Shown here piece after piece: positions 19,500 to 28,887 of a stretch of 48,362 bases of DNA (position 1 is its first letter; the number at the start of each line of letters is the position of its first letter). A model generated the notes under the pieces. That model saw only the letters and a program-made list of their open reading frames with translations. It had not been told where the DNA came from and ran no database searches. Position numbers and translations under genes: made by a program. Origin of the DNA: Vulcanimicrobiia bacterium (GTDB taxonomy: Bacteria; Vulcanimicrobiota; Vulcanimicrobiia; Eremiobacterales; Eremiobacteraceae); the NCBI GenBank assembly GCA_025450855.1, contig JANWLL010000033.1, positions 1-48,362 on the forward strand, in the 5' to 3' direction.

Positions 19500-20327
19500 A
19501 TGTTGCATCCATCGACATTTTCGATAGTCGCCTGCGACCCGGACAAGAGCGAAGTCGGCGTTGCCGTTCAATCGAAATTTCTCTCCGTCGGTGCCGCCGT
19601 GCCATGGGCGCTCGGCGGTGTTGGAGCGATAGCGACGCAAGCATGGGCGAATACGACGTACGGCCCACGCGGACTAGCGCTGTTACAAGAGGGAAAGGCG
19701 CCCGAGGAAGTCGTCCGCTGGCTTACCGACTCGGACGATCATCGAGACGACCGACAGCTCGGCATCGTCGACGCGACCGGACGTTCGGCGACCTTCACCG
19801 GCGTGCGTTGCATGGATTGGGCCGGCGGCATAGCAGGTGCGAACTTCGCGGCGCAAGGGAACATCCTCGCGGGCAAAGGCGTCGTCGGCGGTCTTGCAAG
19901 CGCTTTCCAGCAAGCACGCGGACACCTTGCCGATAGACTCATCGCCGCGTTGCGCGCCGGACAAGCTGCCGGCGGCGATAGGCGCGGAAAACAGAGCGCC
20001 GCGCTGTACATCGCAAAACCGGGCGGTGGTTACGCCGGGTTCAACGACCGGTACGTCGACCTGCGCGTCGACGATCATCCGAATCCGATCGAAGAGCTCG
20101 CACGTATCCTCGAGCTGCACAAGCTCTACTTCTTCAAAGCGGAACCGCAAGACGTCCTGATCATTGATGCGAGTCTGAAGCAAGAGATCGATTCGCTCGT
20201 CACACGCGCCGGCGCGAAATCGCTCGTCGAGTTCATGCATCGCGAGAATCTCGAGGACCGAGTGCGCGATGACGGCGGGATCGACAAACAGACGCTCGGC
20301 TATCTCCGCGATTTCGTCAAGAAGTGA
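19500..20327 (+). CDS. DUF1028 family protein (Ntn-hydrolase-like)
   Basis: MLHPSTFSIVACDPDKSEVGVAVQSKFLSVGAAVPWALGGVGAIATQAWANTTYGPRGLALL...; true start 19500 because 19389-19457 is intron/tRNA. Confidence 0.9.
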   Translation: MLHPSTFSIVACDPDKSEVGVAVQSKFLSVGAAVPWALGGVGAIATQAWANTTYGPRGLALLQEGKAPEEVVRWLTDSDDHRDDRQLGIVDATGRSATFTGVRCMDWAGGIAGANFAAQGNILAGKGVVGGLASAFQQARGHLADRLIAALRAGQAAGGDRRGKQSAALYIAKPGGGYAGFNDRYVDLRVDDHPNPIEELARILELHKLYFFKAEPQDVLIIDASLKQEIDSLVTRAGAKSLVEFMHRENLEDRVRDDGGIDKQTLGYLRDFVKK

Positions 20328-21343
20328 CGATCGACGTCGCGTCGTTCGCGGCGCGCATCCCGAAAGCTGAGCTTCACGTCCACCTCGAAGGCACGATCGC
20401 GCCCGAAGCGTACGTCCGCATAGCGCGTCGCAACGGGCTCGAGCCGAAGGATGCGGATGCGATCTTCAAATGCCACGATTTCCCTTCGTTCTTGCGAGCG
20501 TTCCTCGAAGTCGTCAAGGCGCTTCGCCGGCCTGAGGATTTCGCCGAGCTCGCGGCCGAGTATCTAGCGCGCTCGGCCGCTGAGAACGTCCGTCACGTCG
20601 AGCTCTTCATCTCACCGGCGACGCAGCGTAAGATCGTCCCCGACCTCGACGCGCATGCGATGATCGCGGCAGTCTGGGATGCGTGCGAACACGAGCGCAT
20701 CGAACACGGCATAACGTCGAGGCTCATCATCGACATGGTCCGCAACTTAGGAGAAGAAGAAGCGCTGCTCGACGTCGATCTCGCGGTCGCGGCCGCCGAC
20801 AAGGGCGTCGTCGGCATCGGACTCGGCGGCGACGAGCGCAATTACCCGGCAAGCGATTTCCAGCGCGCCTATGCGAAGGCGCGCGACCTCGGCTTGCGCC
20901 GCACGGTGCACGCGGGCGAAGCGGCGGGCGCGGAGAGCATCGTAGACGCGGTCGAACTGCTCGGCGCCGAACGGATCGGTCACAGCGTCGCAGCAAGGGG
21001 AAGGCCCGAGGTCCTCGCGCTCCTACGCGATCGCGGCGTCACGATCGACGCGTGCCCGACGAGCAACCGATTCACCGCTGCGCTCGCAAGAGGCGAGCCG
21101 CATCCGCTCCGTGAGTTCCTCGCGGCAGGCGTCGGCGTGACGCTCAGCAGCGACGATCCGTCATTCTTCAAGACGAGCGTCACCGCGGAATATGCGCACG
21201 CCGCAGCGCTCGGCTGCGGCGTGGAGGAGATAACTGCGATCGCTAAAGCGAGTTTCGAGCGATCGTTTCTGCCCACGAGCGACAGGCAGCGCCTCGTCGG
21301 CGAAGTCGACGCTTACGTCGACGGGCTGGGGATCACGCGATAA
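20324..21343 (+). CDS. add: Adenosine deaminase family protein
   Basis: PKAELHVHLEGTIAP, HAGEAAGAESI, RIGHSV, CPTSNRFT, LSSDDPSFF motifs; GTG start overlapping the DUF1028 stop. Confidence 0.92.
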   Translation: MTIDVASFAARIPKAELHVHLEGTIAPEAYVRIARRNGLEPKDADAIFKCHDFPSFLRAFLEVVKALRRPEDFAELAAEYLARSAAENVRHVELFISPATQRKIVPDLDAHAMIAAVWDACEHERIEHGITSRLIIDMVRNLGEEEALLDVDLAVAAADKGVVGIGLGGDERNYPASDFQRAYAKARDLGLRRTVHAGEAAGAESIVDAVELLGAERIGHSVAARGRPEVLALLRDRGVTIDACPTSNRFTAALARGEPHPLREFLAAGVGVTLSSDDPSFFKTSVTAEYAHAAALGCGVEEITAIAKASFERSFLPTSDRQRLVGEVDAYVDGLGITR

Positions 21344-21678
21344 CCCGAGACCTTGCCGCTCGCATCGAGCTTCATCTTGACGATGAGCGTGCCGTTCGAG
21401 AAGTCGGCCTCGAAGTCGTACGCGCCGTCCGGCTCCGTGCCGGTCTGCTTGAGGCCCTTATAATCGCCGTGCTGGTGCATGAGGTCCGAAAGCGCGCCAA
21501 GCTCCGCCCGGCTTACCGTCTTGGCGAGATCCGGCGTGAAGTTCTTCGTCACCGAGTCGACGTCGTCGTTGTACACTGCTCGCGTCACGTTGTCGGCCGT
21601 CCTCGATTCGCTCGAGCCGCAGCCCGCCAGAGCGAGGACGGCGCAACCGCAAACGACGAGCGCCCTGATCGTCGTCAT
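21313..21678 (-). CDS. Small hypothetical lipoprotein
   Basis: MTTIRALVVCGCAVLALAGCGSSESRTADNV...; lipobox LAGC. Start 21678 rather than 21864. Confidence 0.7.
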   Translation of the reverse strand: MTTIRALVVCGCAVLALAGCGSSESRTADNVTRAVYNDDVDSVTKNFTPDLAKTVSRAELGALSDLMHQHGDYKGLKQTGTEPDGAYDFEADFSNGTLIVKMKLDASGKVSGYRVIPSPST

Positions 21679-21682
21679 CTGT

Positions 21683-22156
21683 CTAGATCGTCCCCCAGCC
21701 GTAGCTGGTAACTGCGACTTGCTGCTCGCCACCGACCGGAGTCGGATGGACCAGCGTCGTCTGTGCGACGAAGTTCGTCGGCTGTCCGGTCGAGCCGTGC
21801 GGCTGCAACACAGCGACCTGGCGGCGAAGTTGATCGACTTGATCGTGTTGGTATGCGACTTCACGCTTTAGATCCGAGACGAGCGCGGCTTCGTTGTTGT
21901 ACGCTTTCTTCTCGGAGTTGTACGCGGCTGTCGCATCATCGCGCTGTGCAGCGAGCGATGCTTCGTTTGCTGCGTCCTGCGCATACTTCGCGTGGACTTG
22001 TTTGTTGTGGTTGATGATGATCAACGCCGCAGCAGCACCGCCAAGGATGATGTTGCGCGTGCTCGCCGCCCCGTCAGCCGACACCGGCCCCTGTGGGGCG
22101 AGCGCCAGAAGCATTGCTGCGATAATAGAAACACCGATGATCCGCGATAGTTTCAT
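21683..22156 (-). CDS. Exported coiled-coil hypothetical protein
   Basis: 157 aa with signal peptide, Ala-rich hydrophobic segment and heptad-like region. Confidence 0.65.
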   Translation of the reverse strand: MKLSRIIGVSIIAAMLLALAPQGPVSADGAASTRNIILGGAAAALIIINHNKQVHAKYAQDAANEASLAAQRDDATAAYNSEKKAYNNEAALVSDLKREVAYQHDQVDQLRRQVAVLQPHGSTGQPTNFVAQTTLVHPTPVGGEQQVAVTSYGWGTI

Positions 22157-22240
22157 GTGAGTGGATACCTCCGCACCTGAGCAACGTATTCAGTATGCCC
22201 ATTGTCGCGAGCGCTCCCTCGCCCTGTCCCGACATGCGAC

Positions 22241-22948
22241 CTAGGGTTGACTGAAATTCGTCCCGGTCACATGCATCGACGAGGCGAGGATTCCGAATTT
22301 GGATGCCTCGTCACGCACCTTGCCCTCGACTTGAGACACGGCGTCGCCCGCCGCTTTCACGTCTTTTCCGCGACCGGTGATCTGGACGCGCACGTCGTCC
22401 AGCTTTGGTCCTCCGTTCGGCTGCGTCGTCTCTGACGAAGAGATGCCGAAGACCGTGATGGTCTGTCCTGGAATCGACGTCGCAAAAGACACGTAGAGGA
22501 TGATCGGTTGGTTCGGCAAGACGCGAACGGTCGAGGCTTGCGTACCACCCTTGAGCGCTTGACCGATCGGGAACGACTGCAATTCCTCGGAGACCGAATT
22601 AGGAGCGGCGAGCGAAACGTGAAGGCGTTCCGCGACGGCGGCGGCCTTTCGATGTGCGTCGTCGAGCGCCGACGTGTATAGATCGACTCCGGCGACCGTC
22701 GTCGTCGGCTGGTTCATCTGGTAATAGCTGGAGCCGTAACTGTCCATGTTGACGGAAACCGAACCGTTGCCAAGGCCATTTGCGATCGCCAATCGTAGCG
22801 CGGCGACGAACGCATCTCGCCGATCGTCGGGCACACCGATGTCGAGTGTGATCGAAGCTTGCGGGGCGACCTGAGCGCTCGGAGCATTGCCGTTGCAAGC
22901 GACGAGCGCCAGCATCGCAGCCAATAAAGATGGTAGGTAGCGCCTCAT
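22241..22948 (-). CDS. SIMPL-domain (DUF541)-like lipoprotein
   Basis: LVACNGNAPS lipobox; ALDDAHRKAAAVAERLHVSL typical of SIMPL proteins. Confidence 0.65.
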   Translation of the reverse strand: MRRYLPSLLAAMLALVACNGNAPSAQVAPQASITLDIGVPDDRRDAFVAALRLAIANGLGNGSVSVNMDSYGSSYYQMNQPTTTVAGVDLYTSALDDAHRKAAAVAERLHVSLAAPNSVSEELQSFPIGQALKGGTQASTVRVLPNQPIILYVSFATSIPGQTITVFGISSSETTQPNGGPKLDDVRVQITGRGKDVKAAGDAVSQVEGKVRDEASKFGILASSMHVTGTNFSQP

Positions 22949-23049
22949 CGATGATGGCCCTCCGATTCGTACATTTGTCGCTCGCCAACGTCCTAAAGTT
23001 CAAGCTCGGCCAGCCTTCGGGCCAAGGATAAGCGAGGCTAATTCAGAAT

Positions 23050-23063
23050 TTAGGCAACCCTAA
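23050..23063. promoter_or_regulatory. Putative DtxR/IdeR-type operator
   Basis: TTAGG-CAAC-CCTAA, perfect 5-bp inverted half-sites 24 bp upstream of the DtxR-family gene. Confidence 0.65.
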
Positions 23064-23086
23064 CTGCCGCTTATAGGTTTGCCACT

Positions 23087-23800
23087 ATGACCACGTCCGC
23101 CCTGAAATCGGCACCCGCCGCCGCCCCTGACGAGCACGAAGTAAGCCCGAACGTCGAGATGTATCTCAAATCGATCGTCCGGCTGTTCGACGGCGCTGAA
23201 CCCGTTCCGACTTCGGCCATCGCGCACGAGCTTGCGGTGTCGCCGGCCTCCGCGTCGTCGATGCTCAAGCGCCTCGACTCGGACGGTTACGTGCGCCACG
23301 ATGGGAGGCACGGCGTCATCCCGACGCAATCCGGCGCGCGCATCGGCGCCCTGACGCTTCGTCGCCAACGATTGGCCGAGCGACTTCTCGTCGATTGCCT
23401 CGGCGTGTCGTGGGAGGCTGCGAGCGCGGAAGCGTGCCGGCTCGAGCATGCGATCTCGCCGCTCGTCGAGCGCCATCTCGCGGCGTTCATGGGGAACCCG
23501 ACGACGTGTCCGCACGGCCATCCGATCCCGCGCGACGACGGATCGTTGTGGCAGCACGACGATGCGATCGACCTCGCCGACGTCGCGGTCGGCATTCCCG
23601 CAGTCGTGCTCGAAGTGAAGAACGAGATCCCCGAGCTGCTGCGCTTTCTCGACGAGATCGGCGTCAGGCCGGGCGTGAGCGTCTCCGTCGTGTCGCGCGA
23701 GCGGGCCGTCGGACTTCAGAAGATCGAAGTCGGCGGCAAGCAGCACGCCGTCAGCGTCCAACTCGCGGCTGCGGTCGTCGTCAGAAACCCGCAAGCGTGA
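23087..23800 (+). CDS. DtxR/MntR-family metal-dependent transcriptional regulator
   Basis: EMYLKSIVRLFDGAEPVPTSAIAHELAVSPASASSMLKRLDSDGYVRHDGRHGVIPTQSGARIG...LLVDCLGVSWEAASAEACRLEHAISPLVERHLAAFMGNPTTCPHGHPIP. Confidence 0.93.
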   Translation: MTTSALKSAPAAAPDEHEVSPNVEMYLKSIVRLFDGAEPVPTSAIAHELAVSPASASSMLKRLDSDGYVRHDGRHGVIPTQSGARIGALTLRRQRLAERLLVDCLGVSWEAASAEACRLEHAISPLVERHLAAFMGNPTTCPHGHPIPRDDGSLWQHDDAIDLADVAVGIPAVVLEVKNEIPELLRFLDEIGVRPGVSVSVVSRERAVGLQKIEVGGKQHAVSVQLAAAVVVRNPQA

Positions 23801-25665
23801 ACGCGAAGTTCTTGTCGCGCAGCGGCTCGGTCGCCGTGGCCGCGCTCGTCATCGCATTGACCGTTTTCCACGCATCGCCGGCCCGCGCACAGGACGATCT
23901 TGCGCCGACCGACACGCAAATAGCGCAAGCCGAATCGGCGGCTCATCGCGATTTCGATCTGCTGCCCGCGTTGCCGGCGGTCACGGCCGGACACCTGAAG
24001 ACGATTCGGCTCATCGCCGAGGTGAAACCGTGGACGGTTGCGCCTGGGATCACCGTGAACGCATGGACATACAACGGCACGGTGCCCGGACCGACCATCC
24101 ATGTGCGCCAAGGCGACCGCATCCGCGTCCTCTTCACGAATCTTCTGCCCGAGCCGACGACGATCCACTGGCACGGGCTCAACGTCCCCGCCGACATGGA
24201 CGGCGTTCCCGGCATGAGCCAAGCCGCCGTTCAACCCGGTCAGACGTTCGTCTACGAATTCACCGCGACCGATCCCGGCACGTACATCTATCACACGCAT
24301 TACGACGATCTCTTCCAGCTCGACAGCGGACTCTACGGCGCGTTCGTCGTCGACCCAGCGAAGCCGGCGAAGGATCGCTACGATCGCGACTACCTGATGC
24401 TCGTGTCCTCGTGGCGCATCCACAGCTCGTCCGAGAACTACTTCAGCATCGACGGCAAGAGCTATCCGTTGACGAAGCCGTTCCTGGTGCGCAAAGGCGA
24501 TCGCGTGCGGCTTCGGACGATCGACATCAGCGGTACCGAGTTCCACACGATGCACTTGCACGGTCATCGCTTCCAGATCGTCGCGATCGACGGTCAGGAC
24601 GTCGTCCCCGCGCAACGCCAGAACATGGTGACCGTGACGATCGGTCCGGGAGAGACGCGCGATCTCGCGTTCACGGCGAACGCGCAACCGGGCACGTGGA
24701 TGGTCCACTGCCACGTCGCCGATCACATGATGAACGGGGGCGTCGGGCCGGGCGGCCTCATCACATCGATCCAATACGAAGGCGCGCCTGATAGGCAGAC
24801 GTCGATGGCGACCGCCGATCAGATGATGGCGATGCCGGGCGACAGTGGCGGAGAAGGCGGCGGGGCCAGCGGGCCGCCGCTCAATCAGACGACGACGATC
24901 ATCCTTGGCGGGATCGCCGGTCTCACGATCTTCTTCGGATTGCCGTTCGCGGCGATGAAGAACCTTTCGTCAAAAGGCATCGCGTTTCTCAACGCGACCG
25001 CGATCGGCGTGCTGTTCTTCCTTCTCTACGACATCCTAAAGCAAGCCGGCGAGCCGATCGGCGCGGCGCTTGCAGCGACGCACGTCGGCGTCAGCGCCGC
25101 ACCATTCGTGACGCTCGTGGCGACATACCTCATCGGTCTGACGATCGGCCTCGTCGGCCTCGTCATCATCTCGCGTTTCGCGCTCGACCGCTACAAGAGC
25201 GGCGGTGAGATCTCGCCGATGGGACTCGCGATGACGATCGCGCTCGGCATCGGGTCGCATAATTTCAGCGAAGGCCTCGCGATCGGCCAATCGGCGGCGA
25301 CCGGCGCAGTCCAACTCGCGGTCGTCCTGATCATCGGCTTCGGGCTGCACAACATGACCGAGGGCTTTGGAATCGCGGCGCCGCTCGCCGGCCGCGCGCC
25401 GACGGGTTTTTGGCAGATATTGCGCCTCGGGCTCATCGGCGGCGCACCGACGTTCTTGGGTACAGTCGTCGGCTACCGATTCACATCGCCGATTCTGTCG
25501 GTCGCGTTCCTGACGCTTGCGGCCGGAGCGATCATGTGGGTCATCGGCGAGATGACGAGCGCGGGGCGGCGCATCGGTCACAAAGAGCTCGCCGCATTCG
25601 GCGTGCTCGCAGGCTTCATCCTCGGTTTCGGCACCGACCTCGTGCTCGCCAGCGCCGGCGCATAA
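23797..25665 (+). CDS. Multicopper oxidase - ZIP metal transporter fusion protein
   Basis: GTG start overlapping the dtxR stop (GTGA); signal peptide ...HASPARA. MCO motifs IHWHGLN, YIYHTHYDD, HTMHLHGHRFQI, MVHCHVADHMMNGG, then ZIP-like membrane domain with HNFSEGLAIGQSA and HNMTEGFGIAAPL. One 622-aa ORF. Confidence 0.93.
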   Translation: MNAKFLSRSGSVAVAALVIALTVFHASPARAQDDLAPTDTQIAQAESAAHRDFDLLPALPAVTAGHLKTIRLIAEVKPWTVAPGITVNAWTYNGTVPGPTIHVRQGDRIRVLFTNLLPEPTTIHWHGLNVPADMDGVPGMSQAAVQPGQTFVYEFTATDPGTYIYHTHYDDLFQLDSGLYGAFVVDPAKPAKDRYDRDYLMLVSSWRIHSSSENYFSIDGKSYPLTKPFLVRKGDRVRLRTIDISGTEFHTMHLHGHRFQIVAIDGQDVVPAQRQNMVTVTIGPGETRDLAFTANAQPGTWMVHCHVADHMMNGGVGPGGLITSIQYEGAPDRQTSMATADQMMAMPGDSGGEGGGASGPPLNQTTTIILGGIAGLTIFFGLPFAAMKNLSSKGIAFLNATAIGVLFFLLYDILKQAGEPIGAALAATHVGVSAAPFVTLVATYLIGLTIGLVGLVIISRFALDRYKSGGEISPMGLAMTIALGIGSHNFSEGLAIGQSAATGAVQLAVVLIIGFGLHNMTEGFGIAAPLAGRAPTGFWQILRLGLIGGAPTFLGTVVGYRFTSPILSVAFLTLAAGAIMWVIGEMTSAGRRIGHKELAAFGVLAGFILGFGTDLVLASAGA

Positions 25666-25670
25666 AGGGA

Positions 25671-25694
25671 GCGGTCGAGATTTATCTCGACCGC
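25671..25694. terminator. Perfect palindrome, likely bidirectional terminator
   Basis: GCGGTCGAGA-TTTA-TCTCGACCGC between convergent genes. Confidence 0.7.
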
Positions 25695-25721
25695 GGACGA
25701 GCTTGAAATTGTAAGGTCGCG

Positions 25722-25745
25722 GCGGTCGAGCTAAAGCTCGACCGC
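25722..25745. repeat. Second GGTCGAG palindrome
   Basis: GCGGTCGAGCT-AA-AGCTCGACCGC; outer arms AAGGGAGCGGTCGAG and CTCGACCGCTCCCTT also pair across the whole region. Confidence 0.75.
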
Positions 25746-25764
25746 TCCCTTCTTCCGCGAATAG

Positions 25765-27750
25765 CTATTCTTCGGTTGGGGATGATTGTGCGAGGTCGGC
25801 GATGTTCTTCACGACCGTCGCATCCGCGAGCGTCGTCGTGTCGCCGAGCGGGCGGTTCTCCATGACGTCGCGCAGCAGGCGGCGCATGATCTTGCCCGAG
25901 CGAGTCTTCGGCAGATCGGGCGTGAACGTGATGTACTTGGGCCGGGCGAACGCGCCGATCTTCGAGGCGACGTGTTTCCGGAGATTATCGGCGTCCTCTT
26001 TCGATCCGATGCCGCCGCCTTTCAACGTGACGAAAGCGGCGATCGCCTCACCCGTGATGTCGTCCTTCTTCGAGACCACCGCCGACTCGGCGACCATCGG
26101 ATGGTCGACGAAAGCGCTCTCGACTTCCATAGTGGAGATGCGATGGCCCGAGACGTTCATGACGTCGTCGACGCGCCCGAGCAGCCAGTAGTAACCCTCT
26201 TCATCGCGTTTGCAGCCGTCGGCCGGGAAGTAGTAGCCGAGATGGCCGAACTTGCTCCAGTACGTCGCGAGATACCGCTCGTGATCTCCCCACAGCGTTC
26301 GCAGCATCGCCGGCCAGGGCTTCGTGATGACGATATAGCCGCCGCCTCCGAGCGGCACCGATTTTCCGCTCTGATCGACGACGTCGGCGAACACGCCCGG
26401 GTACGGGAACGTCGCCGAACCCGGCTTCGTCTTCGTGATCCCCGGCAGCGGCGAGAGCATGATCATGCCGGTCTCCGTCTGCCACCACGTGTCGACGACC
26501 GGGCAACGCCCGCCGCCGATCTGCTCCGAGTACCAGATCCACGCTTCCGGATTGATGGGTTCCCCGACCGAACCAAGTAGCCGCAGCGATGACATGTCGT
26601 GCCGCTTCGGATACTCCGGCCCCCACTTCATGAACGTGCGGATGGCGGTCGGCGCCGTGTACAAAACGGTCACATTGTACTTCTCGACGATGGCCCAGAA
26701 GCGGTCCTTGTCGGGAAAGTCGGGCGTGCCTTCGTAGAGCACGCTCGTCGTGCGATTCGCGAGCGGGCCGTAGACGATGTATGAATGGCCGGTGACCCAG
26801 CCGATATCGGCGGTGCACCAGAAGACGTCGCGCGAGGGATCGATATCGAAGATATACTGGTGCGTCGAGGACACGCCGGTGAGGTAGCCGCCGGTCGTGT
26901 GCATGATGCCCTTCGGGCGTGCGGTTGTGCCGCTCGAATATAATATGTAGAGCGGATCCTCCGCGGCCATCTTCTCGGGCTCGCATTTGTCGCTCTGACG
27001 CGCGACGACGTCATGGTACCAATGATCGCGGCCCGGAGTCCAATCGACCGCATCACCGACGCGCTTGAGGACGATGACCTTTTCTATCGACGGCGACGCC
27101 TTGAGCGCGTCGTCGGCGATGTTCTTCAACAGTATCTTGTTGCCGCGCCGCCAGCCCTGGTCTTGCGTGATGAGCGCCTTGCACGAGCCATCTTGGATGC
27201 GATCGCGCAAGCTGTCCGCCGAAAATCCGCCGAAGACGACCGAATGGATCGCGCCGATGCGAGAGCACGCGAGCAACGCCGCCGGCAGCTCCGGGACCAT
27301 GCCCATGTAGATCGCGACGCGGTCGCCGCGCTTGACGCCGAGCTCCTTGAGCGCGTTCGCAAGCCGGCACGTCTCAGCGAGAAGCTCTGCATACGTGAAC
27401 GTCCGGGTATCGCCGGGCTCGCCTTCCCAAGCGAACGCGACCTGGCTGCCATGTCCGGCGTCGACGTGGCGGTCGAGGCAGTTGTACGACGCGTTGATGA
27501 GGCCGCCGTCGAACCAGCGAGCGGCCTTACGCGCGTCATCCCACTGGAGAACGGTCTTCCACTGCTCGAACCAGTCGAGGCGGTGCGCTTGCTCGGCCCA
27601 GAACGACTCGAAATCCTTCGCCGCGCGCTCGTAGACGGCCGGATCCTTCCACTGCGCCGTTTTCTGAAATTCGGGCGCCGGCGCGAACGTGCGTTTCTCC
27701 GCGAAGAGCGCTTCGATCGCTTGCCCTTGGTCGGACGTCTGGTCGGCCAT
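25765..27750 (-). CDS. acs: Acetyl-CoA synthetase
   Basis: 661 aa; YSSGTTARPKGIMHTTGGYL, WWQTETG, GRVDDVMNVSGHRIST, PKTRSGKIMRRLLR. Confidence 0.96.
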   Translation of the reverse strand: MADQTSDQGQAIEALFAEKRTFAPAPEFQKTAQWKDPAVYERAAKDFESFWAEQAHRLDWFEQWKTVLQWDDARKAARWFDGGLINASYNCLDRHVDAGHGSQVAFAWEGEPGDTRTFTYAELLAETCRLANALKELGVKRGDRVAIYMGMVPELPAALLACSRIGAIHSVVFGGFSADSLRDRIQDGSCKALITQDQGWRRGNKILLKNIADDALKASPSIEKVIVLKRVGDAVDWTPGRDHWYHDVVARQSDKCEPEKMAAEDPLYILYSSGTTARPKGIMHTTGGYLTGVSSTHQYIFDIDPSRDVFWCTADIGWVTGHSYIVYGPLANRTTSVLYEGTPDFPDKDRFWAIVEKYNVTVLYTAPTAIRTFMKWGPEYPKRHDMSSLRLLGSVGEPINPEAWIWYSEQIGGGRCPVVDTWWQTETGMIMLSPLPGITKTKPGSATFPYPGVFADVVDQSGKSVPLGGGGYIVITKPWPAMLRTLWGDHERYLATYWSKFGHLGYYFPADGCKRDEEGYYWLLGRVDDVMNVSGHRISTMEVESAFVDHPMVAESAVVSKKDDITGEAIAAFVTLKGGGIGSKEDADNLRKHVASKIGAFARPKYITFTPDLPKTRSGKIMRRLLRDVMENRPLGDTTTLADATVVKNIADLAQSSPTEE

Positions 27751-27831
27751 GCCGCCTCCGGTTGACCGCCTTTAAGGCCCACTCCTTGCCGTGCATGGAA
27801 GCCGTCCGGCGAAGCGAATGCACGTCGCCAT

Positions 27832-28551
27832 ATGGCACTGGGCGTGCTCGCCGACCGCATAGCCGTCATCACGGGGGCGAATCGCGGCATCGGCTTCGCG
27901 ATAGCGCGGACGTTCGCGCGCGAAGGCGCGACGTGCGCGCTCGTCGTCAGGGATCGTGCAAAGGGCGAACGTGCGGCAAGCGACGTGGCAAATGTCGGCG
28001 CGCTGCCGATCGTCGTCGAAGCCGATATGGCGAACCGCACGGCTATCAAGCGAGCGGCCGAAGAACTGTCGCGACGCTTCGAGCGTATCGATCTGCTCGT
28101 CAACAACGCCGGCATCTTGACGGATGAAGATCGACGGATTCCTGCCAGCCGGATGGAACCCGCGATCATCGACGAGACGCTCGCGGTCAATCTTCTCGGC
28201 CCGATCGCCATGAGCGAGGCGCTTCTGCCGAAGATGGGTCGCGGCGCGCGCATCATCAACGTCTCGTCGACGATGGGTCAACTGACCGACGGAAGCGCGG
28301 GTTACGCGCCGGCGTACTGCATCAGCAAGACCGCGCTCAACGCGTACACGCAGGCGCTCGCCGCAGCGGTATCCGACAATGGCATTCTCGTCGATTCGTT
28401 CCATCCGGGTTGGGCCCGGACGGCGATGGGCGGACCGAATGCGAGCGTCGATCCTGACCAAGCCGCCGGTGTCGCGCTCTTCTTAGCGACTCGACCACCC
28501 GGGGAGACCGGACTTTTCTGGCGCCATCCCGGCGTCGTCATCGACTGGTAA
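27832..28551 (+). CDS. SDR family oxidoreductase
   Basis: AVITGANRGIGFAIA, LVNNAGI, NVSSTMG, YCISKTALN. Confidence 0.93.
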   Translation: MALGVLADRIAVITGANRGIGFAIARTFAREGATCALVVRDRAKGERAASDVANVGALPIVVEADMANRTAIKRAAEELSRRFERIDLLVNNAGILTDEDRRIPASRMEPAIIDETLAVNLLGPIAMSEALLPKMGRGARIINVSSTMGQLTDGSAGYAPAYCISKTALNAYTQALAAAVSDNGILVDSFHPGWARTAMGGPNASVDPDQAAGVALFLATRPPGETGLFWRHPGVVIDW

Positions 28552-28575
28552 AACGCAGAGGAGGTCTAAAGTCAA

Positions 28576-28887
28576 ATGTCATCACGCCGATCGTTCATCG
28601 CCGCAAGTGCCGTCGCAGCGGCAGCCGGCCTCGCAGGCATGGCGGACGCGCCGACCGAGGTCGATGCGGCCGCTCCTAAAGGCCCATCGTCTCTCGCGCT
28701 TACTCAGGCGCGCTGGCTGCAGCGGACAATGCCTGAGGCGAAGCTGAGCGACGCGCTCGTCGAGAAGATCGCGGGCGACATCGACGGCTACGCGCCGGTC
28801 GCGGCAGAGTTCCGCAAGGCGACGCTGCGGAATTGGGATGAACCCGATTTCGTCTTCTTCGCCGGCCCCAGGGCGGATCAGCGATGA
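28576..28887 (+). CDS. Small Tat-signal-like exported protein coupled to the amidase
   Basis: MSSRRSFIAASAVAAAAGLAGMADA (Tat-like) plus ~75 aa; ATGA overlap with the next gene. Confidence 0.65.
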   Translation: MSSRRSFIAASAVAAAAGLAGMADAPTEVDAAAPKGPSSLALTQARWLQRTMPEAKLSDALVEKIAGDIDGYAPVAAEFRKATLRNWDEPDFVFFAGPRADQR

